Source: Blasia pusilla (taxonomy: Eukaryota; Marchantiophyta; Marchantiopsida; Blasiales). From it: a DNA stretch of 64,000 nt. The notes below the pieces were generated by a model. The model ran no database searches. It was given only the letters and a program-made list of their open reading frames with translations, and was not told the origin of the DNA. Position numbers and translations under genes: made by a program. Within the stretch, counting starts at the first letter, position 1; each line of letters starts with the position of its first letter. The stretch covers positions 55,676,001 through 55,740,000 of the forward strand of contig CM114272.1 of NCBI GenBank assembly GCA_050084515.1. Reading direction: 5' to 3'. This document shows positions 46,037-56,812 of the stretch, piece by piece.

Positions 46037-46098
46037 TGTTGTGTGATATAGATGTGATCAGCGATGTATGTTGTGTAGCGATATGTATGCGCACGACA
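46037..46098 (+). repeat. Element D right LTR end
   Basis: ATAGATGTGATCAGCGATGT through GCGCACGACA at 46098, equal to the end of the solo LTR (1983-2032). Followed by the GTAT duplication at 46099. Confidence 0.8.
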
Positions 46099-48508
46099 GT
46101 ATTCTCAATGTTCCAAACATTCAGAGTTCTAGTAGAGAAGCAGACTGGATAACACATTCTGAAATTACGTTATGATGGAGGAGGAGAGTATCGTTCAACA
46201 GAGTTTGATGACTATTTACGTCAGAATGACATTCAACGTCAAATGACTTGCCCTTGCACTCCACAACAAAATAGAGTGGCTGAGAGGAAGAATCGACATA
46301 TTGATGAAGCGACACGAGCTATGTTGAATGAAAAGAACATGCATAAGGTGTATTGGGCAGAGGCTGTAGCATATGCAGTCTTCTTAATCAACCAAACTCC
46401 AACAGCAAGAGTTCATGATAAAACTCCATTCGAAGTCTTCACATGAAGTAAACCTGCTTTTTCCTTCTTGAAAGTATTTGGCTGTATTTGTTGTGCTTAT
46501 GTTCCTTGTGAGAGACGTCCGAAATTAGACCCCAAGTTTGAAAGATGTATCTTCATTCGCTATGGTGATGGAACTAAGGGGTATAAGTGCTACATTCCAT
46601 CCTCTAGGCACCTTATTATTAGTCGCAATGTTGTATTTGATGAACTAAAGTCATGGTATGCTCCATTTGAGCCTATTCCACCTTTAAATTCATATGTTGA
46701 GGGGGAGAATATGACTATAAACCAACAGACATTGTCTTCAACTTCCCCAAGTACTAGTGCAAGATTAGGAGAGGTCCTAGATTCATCAATTCGTATTCAG
46801 TCTATTGACACTAGTCTGAGTTCGAGTAAAGTGTTAGAGGCATCTACCTCTAAACAACAACTTCGTATATCAAATAGAATTACACATCCAGCTTATAGAT
46901 TCATAAATGAAGATTTCCTTTTGACACATCATGCATATATGATTACTACCCTTCAAGAAAAGGAGCGGAGTTATTTTGAAGAAGCTGCAAGTAAAGTTGA
47001 ATGGATTGAAGCTATGAAGGAAGAACTTGTTGCATTAAGACATCAACACTCATGAGAGCTGGTTGATATACCTTCCTGTAAGGAAGCTATTGGTTGCAAA
47101 TGGGTTTATAAAATCAAGCGTAATCAAGATGGAACAATTAGCAGATACAAAGTGAGATTGGTGGCTAAGGGCTATGCACAAACAATATAGCATCAATTAT
47201 GAGTAAACATTTAGCCCTCTTGCAAAGATGGCGACTACGAGAACAATAATTGCAATTGCAGTAGGTAAGAAGTAGAGATTACATCACATGGACGTCAAGA
47301 ATGCCTTCTTGAATGGAGATTTATATGAGGAGATATATATGACTCAACCACCTCGATACAAGCATCCGGAGTTTCTATTGCGCGTATGCAGGTTGGAGAA
47401 AGCTCTATACGCGCTCAAACAAGCTCCAAGAGCTTAGTATGGCAAGATTACATACGTCCTACAAGAGTTGGGTTTTAGGGTATGTGATTTTGACTCCTCG
47501 TTATATGTCTTGAGAGGACAAGATCATACGGTTCTCATTGTGTTGTATGTTGACAATCTCTTGATTATTGGGAGTACTGAAGAAATGGTACAACAAGTCA
47601 AGCTTAAGTTACAAGCAAAATGTGATATGAAGGACTTGGGAGAACTCAAGTACTTCCTCGGTATTGAGTTTATTAAGGTTGGAGAGAGCAAGTGATTACT
47701 ACAACGACAATTTGCTCTTCATATGTTATCAAAATATTGTATGACGTCTTGTTAGCCAATCTCTACACCGTTGGACCAAAGTGTGAAGCTAAGAGTGGAT
47801 GAAGGAGATTTTCTTGCAGATTCTAATATATACAGGCGCATGGTTGGAAGTTTGATCTATCTAACTATAACCAGACCAGATTTGAGCTATGTTCTTGGCC
47901 TAGTGAGATAGTTTATGCAAGCACCTCGAAAACCTCACCTTGATGTTATGACGAAGATTATGCGGTATGAAAAATTCTCTATTCAATTCGGGCTTCAATT
48001 TAAACCTTCTCTGAGTTTTCAATTACAGAGAGTCACAGATAGTGATTGGGCAGGAAGCGTGTCTGATTGACACTCCACATTTGGTTATACATTTACTTTG
48101 GAAAGCGCAGCTGTAAGTTGGGCTTCAAAGAAGCAACCTATAATTGCTTTATCTTCAACAGAGGTTGAGTACAAAGGAGCAAACCAATACATCATGAGAT
48201 GCAATGTGGCTTCATTGATTTCTTGTTGAGATTGGTGTTGGTAACTTAGGACCTAGTGTAATATATGCAGACAATATTAGTAGCATCAAGCTAGCTAATA
48301 ACCCTGTGTTTCATGCTCGTACAAAGCATGTTGAGGTGCATTATCATTTTATCAGAGAGAAAATGCTTGCAAGAGAAATTGATCTTGTGTATATAGATAC
48401 AGATAGGCAAATTGCTGACCTATTTACAAAGGCATTGTCTGGAGATAAGTTTGAGATGTTTAGATATGATTTAGGCGTTAGAGATATCGATATGAGCTTG
48501 AGGGGAAG
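46099..48508 (+). pseudogene. Copia integrase, reverse transcriptase and RNase H
   Basis: Plus strand. Integrase end: YDGGGEYRSTEFDDYL, then CTPQQNRVAERKNRH with the catalytic Glu, and the GKTPFE-like KTPFEVFT. Next KVFGCICCAYV and the C-terminal region to 47055. Reverse transcriptase: AIGCKWVYKIKRNQDG, KARLVAKGYAQ-like KVRLVAKGYAQ, and the catalytic block VLYVDNLLIIG, where the second Asp of YVDD is Asn. RNase H: SSTEVEYKGA, ADNISSIKLANNPVFH, KHVEVHYHFIREK, and a terminal QIADLFTKAL. Several stops. A purine tract TTGAGGGGAAG precedes the 3' LTR. Confidence 0.9.
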
Positions 48509-48807
48509 TATTGAAGATTGAGGTACAATGAAGCTCATGAGACATATGAACTCCTACATTTGGTACTCACACGAAGTAGGGAAGCTTAATCTTGGTTAGT
48601 CAGTTAAGCGCGATTAGTTAATCACAATTAGTCTGACTCGAGACTATGGTTAAGGTTAGGTTTAGGGTTGCTTGTACATACCCTATATAATTGAGAAAAA
48701 TGTACCAGCCTCCACTCATTCTCCCATTGCAAAATTCATTCTCCATGGTGGTGTGTGAGTGTGAGAGCCGTTTCCCGCCAGTTATGTTTCTTTAGCAATT
48801 TTCTACC
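48509..48807 (+). repeat. Copia 3' LTR
   Basis: 299 bp, TATTGAAGATTGAGG to TTTTCTACC. Matches the 5' LTR at 37495. CCCTATATAATTG at about 48681 is the likely TATA element. Confidence 0.85.
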
Positions 48808-49442
48808 AAGGATAGATTGACGTCCGCGCCCATATTGAGAAAACCGATTAAGGGGCGTCCTTTCCAATTTCATACCGATTGGAGCACGTTGGGACTTGGA
48901 GCCGTGCTCACCCAACATGATGATGATGGTAGAGAGTTTATGGTAGCTTACGCTAGTCGTTCGAACAATACTGCATAGGCGAAGTATAGCTTGTATGAAG
49001 ATGAGTGCTTGGCTGCTGTGTGGGCTGTCACACATTTTAAATGTTATCTATTCGGCAATCCCTTTACCATCATTACTTGTCATCAGCCACTTAAGTGGTT
49101 CATGGATTCCGACAAGCTTACACGGAAGCTTACAAGGTGGGATCTTTTGTTGTAGGAGTATGACTTCTAGGTGGTACATAGACCTCGGACGCTCAACCCG
49201 GATGCAGATGGTTTGAACCGTGACCCATATCCAAGTCAATGAGATGCGATAGGAGCTCGTTGGCATGGAGAGAGTGACGAGGAGTTGGTGCCAAGATGAC
49301 ACACATCAGCCTATTTCGGCTTGTTGGCTATGGAAAGCCAAATTGCTGAGACTTTGATGGCGAGGTCTGATGGATAGTCCTTAGATCCAGAGGCCAATGC
49401 GGAGACGACATGTAGCCGAGATATTCACAACGATGGAGTAGT
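48808..49442 (+). pseudogene. Element F piece 3: RNase H and start of integrase linker
   Basis: Plus strand. It resumes the frame cut at 37494: FHTDWSTLGLGAVLTQHDDD, a stop, KYSLYEDECLAAVWAV, CHQPLKWFMDSDKL (Asp before His now Cys), NPDADGLNRDP. The linker SRDIHNDGVVV ends where the LTR of element E starts. The remaining integrase and PHD of F are not found to the right. Confidence 0.88.
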
Positions 49443-49910
49443 TGTCACGTCCTTTAGGATAGATTGGTGAGATCTAATAGAGTGCCTTCATGAGTAATGG
49501 AGGACATGCTGAGCAGGTCGATGATGACTTGTTGAGGCCCCGGGAAGCCTGAGAGAGCAGGTTTCCCCTTCGTTTCGGCTCATTTGGAGCCATATTAACT
49601 TACTATTTTAGATAAGTACCATTTTGTGATCGACTTTCTATTTTTGGTAAGTGACCCTTGACCTCCTACATGAGGTCAAGAGCCAAGGGATGACTTGGGA
49701 GCATAGGGTGCCATGGAGAGAGCTTGGGAGAGGGGAGGGATATACTTCAAGAAGCAAGAGCTTGAGAGCTCATTCTTTTTTTGTTGAATCTAATAGCACG
49801 AGACGGCTGAGCTATGGTCCCTTGCATTGTGAGTGTAACTCAAGCCTCTCATTAGGAGAGTGGTTTTGGTTTGACATTGAGAGAGACATGTGAGAGTGCA
49901 CACATGTGAG
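49443..49910 (+). repeat. Element E 5' LTR (partial)
   Basis: Starts TGTCACGTCCTTTAGGATAG. Matches the 3' LTR of element A (minus strand, 6601 down) for about 470 bp, including GAGAGAGCTTGGGAGAGG. The expected LTR end (GCGCACGACA) is not found; the sequence diverges after about 49910. Confidence 0.75.
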
Positions 49911-50839
49911 GACTATGTGTTGTGAGAGAGATTGGATCTTATTTTACAACGAGAGAATAATTGAGTGAGAGAGCTTCATAGGAGAGCTCACTGGACACTC
50001 GCTGGTTTTGCAGGTTGGGGATAGTATTTCCCGTTCAGCGGTTCGTGGGAGTGCTTACCGGAGCAAGAGCCGCTTACTTGTGATGTTTCCTTTGCCAATT
50101 TTTTGTGTGAAAGAGTGGCGCGCGGAAGCGCTACCCAATTTTTTTATAGGGATTGAGTATGGGGGCGGGTTACCCCATTCTGGTGCTCTCAGGAGCACCA
50201 TGAAGCTTGCTCATTTGTATTTTCATAGGTTTTACATTTTTGTTGGAAGAAATCAGTGCGGAATCGCTGCCAAAATTTCTGTAGAAGAAGAGACATTGGA
50301 ATTAACGACAATCCCTGTCAGTTTTTACTGGAATGTTCGATTCAAAATATTTTTTCATGCTATCGTAGATCGTGAAGCTGTGCATGCTGTGCAATAGACA
50401 GTGCACAATTTTGGAGTTGTGAGCTAAATGTTATGGTCAATTTTGAAAACTTGCCATTGCTAGGCAATTGTTAGGGTTTCATTATTCAAACCCTAAACCA
50501 ACCGCCGCGCCGACGGCAACCGTCGCCTTCATAGTCACCGTCAACGGTCCATTGTCCACTGTCGACGGTCAACCGTCACCATCATAGGTCAACCGTCAAT
50601 GGTCCACCGTCCACCGTCCACCGTCCACCGTCGGCCGCCACCGCTACCTAGCGCTACTCAGAGCTGCGTTCGGTCATCGTCCATCCTTGGTTGCCATTGC
50701 CGCCATTACGGAGTGGAGGGTCTTCCACGATGAAAGTTGATTCTTTGTTTTGGCCGCCACCATCATCGCAATTTTTTCATCAACCAATTATGGCACATGA
50801 CCTCGGGTTATGGTGTTTGAGTTTTCATTTTATGCTGCT
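49911..50839 (+). other. Element E unassigned leader segment with CCGTC-rich tract
   Basis: No match to the other copies and no recognised domain. A 129-codon frame at 50008-50397 has no motif. At 50500-50640 there is a degenerate tandem tract built on CCGTC and ACGGT units. Confidence 0.45.
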
Positions 50840-51430
50840 ATGTTGTGATTGGTAGCCGCTCGACGATGATTGAGTACCGTGTTATGACGCCCGTAGCCGC
50901 AACGCGCCGCCGATTGTTGCGTCGTGCCGCTCCTTCACTAAGGAGCAGAGTGTGTGTATAGCTCATTGAGGAGGGTATGCCGCCGAGTGCCGCACCCCAT
51001 TTCCGAGTGCTGTGCCGTTGTAGTCGTTTCGTGCCGTCAGTGCTGCACCGGACTGCTGGACCTGCACCGCACATCGAGGAGATTTGAGCATCATCAATAC
51101 TAGGGAAGTACGATGTGCTGTTTGGATGAGTTGTCCTCACGATCGAGTTGGGGTCGAGATTTGCAATTGCCGATGAGCGAAATCTATATTATTGTCAAGT
51201 TACCCATTGTGGTCTTTTACCCTACACGTATGAGGGAATTCCGGATATTGGGAAGCTATTTAAGATATTGGGTTTTGTGCTGATGGTGAGAGCATCGATG
51301 ATGTATGGGTTTAGGGGACATAGACGTGTGTAGGATGTCCAGAGTTGAGGGTATGTCTAGTCGATAAGATGATAAGACGGTAGCCGATTGCCATACAATA
51401 TACGTCTCAGTGAGAGAGTGTAGATTGAGT
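50840..51430 (+). other. Element E leader
   Basis: Conserved with the leader of element A (16341-15721 on the minus strand). Short frames with ELGSRFAIADER occur in both. Probably untranslated or a short upstream frame. Confidence 0.6.
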
Positions 51431-53240
51431 GCCGCATGTTAGATTGAGTGATGGAGTGATTACGCGCGAGGTTGAGAGTGATTGCCAGAGAGGGGCACGA
51501 GGGTCATCACAACGTCTTTTCGAGATTTTGAGAGGCGAGGTAGTGGACTTGAGAATAGCTCTGGAGGGTTTATCCGGAGTGGTGCACGATTTCGAGGGTC
51601 TTCACATGAGGGACCACCTCGACCTCCTTCTGTGTCATCTTCAGACAAGGAGGAGGGCCTAGAGGAGTTGAGTAGTGCTTTTCCACTCACAATGAGTAGT
51701 CCTACTGCTTGGGCGTACGAGATGGACGATCGGGGTAGAGGAGTGCGTAGGTTCTCAGATGTAGTAGGCACGATAGAGTTGCACGACTTCATCGTGGAGT
51801 TTAGGAGTTGGTGGGACTCACAGCGGGCTAGGAATTCTAGAAATTTCAATCCATTTACAGCATGGAACGGTATGTTCCAGCATTTAGAGGCATCCATGGA
51901 CGATTATTATGAGTTCTCCCATAGATATGCCCAAGAGATTGAGGCATGGCGACTCTACCATGACCCACACTATGTGTCATGGACGGAGCGATTCCGAGAT
52001 GAGGAGGAGGAGTCAGGAGAGGCTTCTTCCTCTTCCACTAGTGATGTTCTAGGAGGGATAACTCACACTGGAGCAATTGCACCATCCAGTTGGGTTTGTC
52101 CTAGGTTCAACCCCATGGTTGAGTTCTTCGCTGAGTTGAGGGCGAGCTACCAGGGGTACGGACGGAGAAGTTGCCGAGCATCCACGACTTCTAGAGGCGT
52201 CTGGGTGAGAGTGTGCGTGAGGCTTACACTCGCTTGCGCCGGTTGATCAACATCACTCAGGGGGTGATAGAGGCTCAGGCTATCCAATCATGGTACGAGA
52301 TGTTGGAGCAGACCCTGCGGACACAAGTGCGGAAGGGGGTGCTTCTTATGAATACCTCCCCTACGTTGAGAGATAATTTTAGGACCGCCGAGAACATTGA
52401 GCGCAACATGCCGGAGGAGACCGTAGCCACCATGGGTTCAGGGTGAGAGCAGTCACGATTGCCTGCACCACTAGTGCAGCAATATGGAGTCCGAGATAGG
52501 TCGACTGTGGCACCACGAGCTCAAGGAGGAAACCGCGAGGCCGTGCCACAGAGAACTGCACCTTCATATGTGTCTCAAGAGCAGCCGCCTACGATTACTT
52601 GTTGGTCATGTGGTGGAGCCCATCATCAACGTGATTGCACTCGTTAGGGTCATGGAGGTGTGCCTCAACATGGAGGAGGAGATGGTGCTGCACTAGGAGC
52701 TTATCAGTGTGACTATTGTCAGAGGTATGGTCATACACGCACCATGTGTTTTAGTTTACACCCTGAGTTACGTCGGAACTGAGGGCCAGAGAGGGCACCA
52801 GAGCGAGTAGCCGGTCCGGGTGGGCCTAGAGATTGTGCACTAGGTGGTCCCATTGGGTGACGAGGAGTTGGAGTTTCCCGACAGGATGGTGGAGCAGCCC
52901 GTGGAGGAGGTAGAGTCCCACCACCTCGACGTGTCGAGGTAGATTCCGGGCGTGAGGCTGGGATGGCTGCTCAGATATCGCAGCTACAGGAGCAAATTGC
53001 TGCTATGAAATTGAGATTACCCGATGTTGGATTCGTGGCATCAACATCATATGGAGCAGCCAGAGTTATGGATGTGCGCGGTTGCCTAGATGGAGACCGT
53101 CGCAGTCATGACGCGTGGAGCAACCGCAGAGTTGGATCTCGAGTGGGGGGAAGCCAAGAAACACACCAAGATTTCTCAATCTTTCACGTTGTCCAAGGCG
53201 ATGAGGATCCCATTGATGGGTCTTGATCAGAGTTCCCGGA
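51431..53240 (+). pseudogene. Element E Gag
   Basis: Plus strand. A 254-codon frame (51482-52246) with a low-complexity Arg/Ser-rich start, then GTIELHDFIVEFRSWWDSQR and DDYYEFSHRYAQEIEAWRL. A second frame (52213-52446) has a capsid-like helix region with QAIQSWYEMLEQTLRTQV. Zinc knuckles: CWSCGGAHHQRDC at about 52600 and CDYCQRYGHTRTMCF at about 52710, both with all ligands. A short coiled-coil-like QISQLQEQIAAMKLRL follows at 52970. This is the best-kept Gag of the plus-strand copies. Confidence 0.88.
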
Positions 53241-53289
53241 GAATTGGTGATGTTATTGGTGTGCACACATAGAGGGCAATGGGAGAAAC

Positions 53290-53850
53290 GAGTGCGACGA
53301 CTCCTATTGCTGATGCTTAGAAGGAGCATGTATCGAGTACGATATTGGGGGCAGCCACGATGGTGTACCATGCTCCGCTATTTTCTACTTCCAATGTTAT
53401 GACATTGGGAGGTACGCCCATCGAGGTGTTTTGGCTGGTCGCTACGCTATGTGAGCGTGGAGTTGGAGTTCCTCCATCATGTTCAGAGGTGATTGCAAAG
53501 GAGGTGATGGACCTGTCCTTGGAGCGGATGCTCGGGCAGTCTACGTCAGATTCATGGCAGGCTATGGTTGCTAGCTAGGATGGTGGAGATGTCCGCTAGA
53601 CCCGTGATAGAGCGTGTCATGGCTTCTTTTGGTGTTGTGTTGCTGGATAAGCGGGGAGAGCTCTTCCAATTGGTGAGTCCCAGAGGTAGAGCTTTTATTC
53701 CGCAGCGCGTCTTGTTGGATTCAGGAGCGCAACCCCTGATGTTGGGGAAAACGTCATATAGAGAATTGGGCTTGACGAGAGCCGATGTTGAGTGTTGTCC
53801 ATTCGGAATACAGACATGCTTAGGTGGAGCGAGTCCCACACAATAAATCA
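53290..53850 (+). pseudogene. Element E aspartic protease
   Basis: Plus strand. Lead-in VATLCERGVGVPPSCSEV; active site VLLDSGAQPLMLGKTSYREL with DSG at 53718-53726; flap-side CCPFGIQTCLGGASPTQ. Intact across the active site. The spacer with YDVLVGGVVLNLMGFS follows, leading to the methyltransferase. Confidence 0.88.
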
Positions 53851-54289
53851 CGTGGTCTTACGATGTCCTACGACGTCTTGGTTGGTGGAGTAGTGTTAAA
53901 CTTGATGGGGTTTTCCCTGGAATACTGGGAGGAGTTAGTGTCCTACAGACCAGGATGGCAGTCAGGTGATGGGCGCGTTAGCTCATTACTCGTTTGATTC
54001 ATTAGTGCAATGATCGAGCGACGGCTCGGAAAGATGGCAACCTTAGCAACAATTTGCATCGCCATCACTTGGCCTAGTGATTTGACTGAGGAACATGTCC
54101 ATACAGAGGATACGCCCGTTCCTCATATTTCTATGGAGAGGAGTCATGGACGCTGGATCAATCCGTGGAGGAGAGGTGTCGCTTTGGGGCTCGACTGCAA
54201 ATCTTCGACGCTTAGCCACTAAGTATGTGTAAACCGCGTGGAGCGAGACGTTTGCACTAGAGCGTGACGGGTCAGAGGAACCCGAGGTA

Positions 54290-55310
54290 GTTGAGAGTGC
54301 TATGACGACGCCCTTAGACACCACACCCATTGCATTGTGTGGCGCATCCCAGAGGAGGGTATTTAGGTGTTGGATTTCTTTGGAGGGATCAGCACTGGGT
54401 TAGCTCCTGTTTTGATGGCAGGAGTACACGTGCAATAGTACCTGTATGTGGAGATTGATGATGTTGCAAGGCACGCTTCACTTCATCATGTGGCGCAATT
54501 ACGCCTCCGCTTTTCCGACTTGTTGTCTGCGTCCGCCATTTAGGGTCACCAGAGTTCCCTACTGAGGGACATTTCATTGCTGGGGACGTAGGACTAGGAG
54601 CGGGTAGGGACGATAGACTTGGCCATGTCAGGGCCATTTGAGTGCTGGACGGGATAGCGGATTAGCTGACTCTCGATCCAAGTTGTTTTGGGAGATGATA
54701 CGGATCTTGCAACACTCGTAGGAGCATAAGTCTCGTCCTCCAACATACATTCTGGAGAATTTACCGATTTTGGGCTATTTGAGGTCCCGTGTGGTGACAA
54801 GTGCACATCAGGTGCGCGCATGGATTGGCTCGGAAATTTTGTTGGATGTGGCGAGTGTGGGTTCAAGAGCATATCGCCCACGTCTTTGGTGGACCAACTT
54901 GGTACCACACAAAGTGTTGCGGAGGGCATATGCAAGAGGAGAGCGCCCCTCCGATTTGTTATGGATTCTATATTGGATTTTAAATCGATCATAGGCAATG
55001 AAGCACGATGATTGACGGTTGTTGATTGTGGTCAACTGGATTGGCATGCCACGGGAAGCCTTTCCCACATTGGTGAGTTTTCCCGCTTCCTATGTATTAA
55101 AGGAGGCCGGACGTGGCTTCGTTTGGGATGACAAGGTATAGAGGTTGGTGGAGCCCAACGCCGATGAGCGAGAGCAAGCGATGGGATTCCCCATAGGAGT
55201 GACGGCAATATCGTCACTATCAGGGGGACATCACGACGTCATGTCTTGGATTAGGCGATAGACCTGAACTGCTTGACATGGATTTTCAGCTGAGGAGTAG
55301 CTGGGCAGCG
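54290..55310 (+). pseudogene. Element E cytosine-5 methyltransferase
   Basis: Plus strand. Motif I VLDFFGGISTGL at 54367, preceded by a TAG where F has CGG. YLYVEIDD follows. The motif IV bases TGG CCA TGT CAG are present at about 54620, but a deletion of about 10 nt just before puts them out of frame. Motif VI YILENLPILG near 54755; motif VIII YRPRLWWTNLVP near 54890; final motifs around 55170-55290 with an EREQAMGFPIGVT equivalent. It is inactive, but it confirms the module in a second plus-strand copy. Confidence 0.8.
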
Positions 55311-55629
55311 TCGTTTGAGGTTGTGACAGATCATAGAAGTTGCGTTAGTGAGCCCCATGCCTATTGAGACGGTTGAGGCAGTGGCTAGGGGCGAGACCTA
55401 AGGAGATTGACACACCAAGGGTGATCGGGAGAGACACCCTTGGACTTCTTGGGATGTTTTCGAGGTACACCAAGAGATGGTAGCCACAACAGCGAGCGTG
55501 GTTTTGGGTACTGCACATGGAGATCCGATTTTGCAGTTGGTTGCAGGGGAGTAGTCGAGTTTTATTGTTCGAGACAGGACTGCACCATAGCAACCACCAA
55601 CACCCGTGCCGGAGAGTCCTACCATAGTC

Positions 55630-55679
55630 ACGATGGAGACTTGGGAGCCAAATATGGGCCCTAAGTTGATAGGAGGAGA
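55630..55679 (+). pseudogene. Element E reverse transcriptase stub
   Basis: METWEPNMGPKLIGG, equal to the start of the reverse transcriptase in B (19714) and D (43157). It breaks off at 55679, where unique sequence begins. Confidence 0.8.
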
Positions 55680-56812
55680 TCAGGGTTCACTCTTTACAAT
55701 ATCGATTCAGCATGGGTAGATGGCCAATTCATCCTTTGGTTCGTGGATCGTAGGGGAGGTTTTTCGAAGGTTCACAACCTATAGGAAGTTCATCTCCAGG
55801 TGCCCAAACGGTCCCTTCCGCGAGAAAGGTTTCTTCCATTAGACGACGACGCACTAATTCCATTCGTCCACTTTATCCGTAGCCAGGTTTGGCGATGTAA
55901 ATGGAAACTCTGTCAGCAGAGTAGGGCATCCGTCAAGTGATGTTTGGTTTGATGGCAGATCAATTGGCATTATTTCCTCACCTAAATCCTCATCCTGTCG
56001 CCGGCCAGGAGAAGTGCTGGCGGAGGAGGGCTTGGAGATGGCGATTATTCATGGTTGCGTCGAATCGAGACTGTCAGAGTACCGTGGCTCGTGAACATAC
56101 AGTATTCATTGCAGCCAGAGAACCTCCACCCGTCTTTGACCGGCAGATGCCGACAGCGCCGACTGCGGTAGATTTTTAGGCAGGTTTAGATTTGTAGGCG
56201 ACTAGGACTGCGACTTTTGTGGCGCACGAAGTCTGCATCGAAGGGTGATGCACCATTTTGGAAGATCCGCGAATCCGTTGCAGTTGAGGAGGATGGAGAG
56301 AGCGAAAGTTCTGTGTAGGATCTAGTTGCTAGGACTGCGGGAACCAACAACCCTCTGCGCAAAGGTCTGGGATCTGGAATGGTGGACTGTTGGCCGCGAA
56401 CGATGCTATCCCGTACGGTAGCGATGGCGGTACTCGCCGGAGCGATCTTAATGTTAGAGAGCGGGCGAAGGTTGTCAGTTGCGAATTCCGCGCATCAAAG
56501 CGCCCGTGTCCAGGAGCGTGATCGAGCCTTGTTAGAGTCCTTGATTTTCCGTCGAACCGGATACTAGTGGGAATCATTGAGTTGGCAATTTGTAGAGCCT
56601 TTTCTTCCCCGCTTAGAACTGACCGAACTTTGTGTATCGTTTTTGTCAATTTTGACCAGTTTCTTCAATTTCAGTCAGGTTGGCCAAGGTCCCTGCCTGT
56701 AAATAAGCAAACAGTGTAAGAGTATCCAGATTTCGGTGCAGCTCACAGCTGACCATAGAGTGACTAGTAGGAGGGGCTGGAATTAGGATTTTGCTCTGAT
56801 ATCAAGGCGGAC
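55680..56812 (+). promoter_or_regulatory. Upstream region of the nitrilase gene
   Basis: Unique sequence between the transposon edge and the start codon. No transposon match and no recognisable exon. Frames at 55937-56179 and 56379-56567 have no known motif. It must hold the promoter and 5' UTR of the downstream gene, but I see no convincing TATA box. Confidence 0.5.

Larger units (their letters stand above)
38549..46098. mobile_element. M-family element D, inverted chimeric insertion
   Basis: 7,550 bp flanked by GTAT (38545-38548 and 46099-46102). Its outer ends are plus-strand LTR ends: TGTTACATCTGAG at 38549 and GCGCACGACA at 46098. The bulk (39640-45508) is on the minus strand, from protease to PHD and LTR. 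The last part (45509-46098) is plus-strand reverse transcriptase-RNase H joined to an LTR end. Thus the interior carries two inverted repeats. It looks like one integration of a rearranged cDNA, since a single target duplication frames the whole. Confidence 0.85.
37495..48807 (+). mobile_element. Ty1/copia element, interrupted by gypsy element D
   Basis: Plus strand, with LTRs of 310 and 299 bp and a likely 5-bp duplication AAGGA (37490-37494 and 48808-48812). The interior present is a gag-side stretch (37805-38548), then, after the 7.55-kb element D, the integrase end, reverse transcriptase and RNase H (46099-48508). The middle (rest of gag, protease, integrase start) is not seen, so the element was internally deleted before D inserted. 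It sits in the RNase H of element F. Confidence 0.85.
49443..55679 (+). mobile_element. M-family element E (3'-truncated)
   Basis: Plus strand: LTR, leader, Gag, protease, methyltransferase and the first dozen residues of reverse transcriptase, then an abrupt end at 55679. It starts inside the RNase H-integrase linker of element F. No 3' LTR, so no target duplication can be checked. It marks the right edge of the transposon nest. Confidence 0.8.

Noticed and set aside
44833-46152. 439-codon plus-strand open frame
   Set aside because: Its first two thirds are the antisense of the element D protease; it only becomes real (RT thumb and RNase H) after the inverted junction at 45509. The fusion is an accident of that junction.
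50008-50397. 129-codon frame in element E leader
   Set aside because: No domain and no counterpart in other copies; kept only as unassigned sequence.
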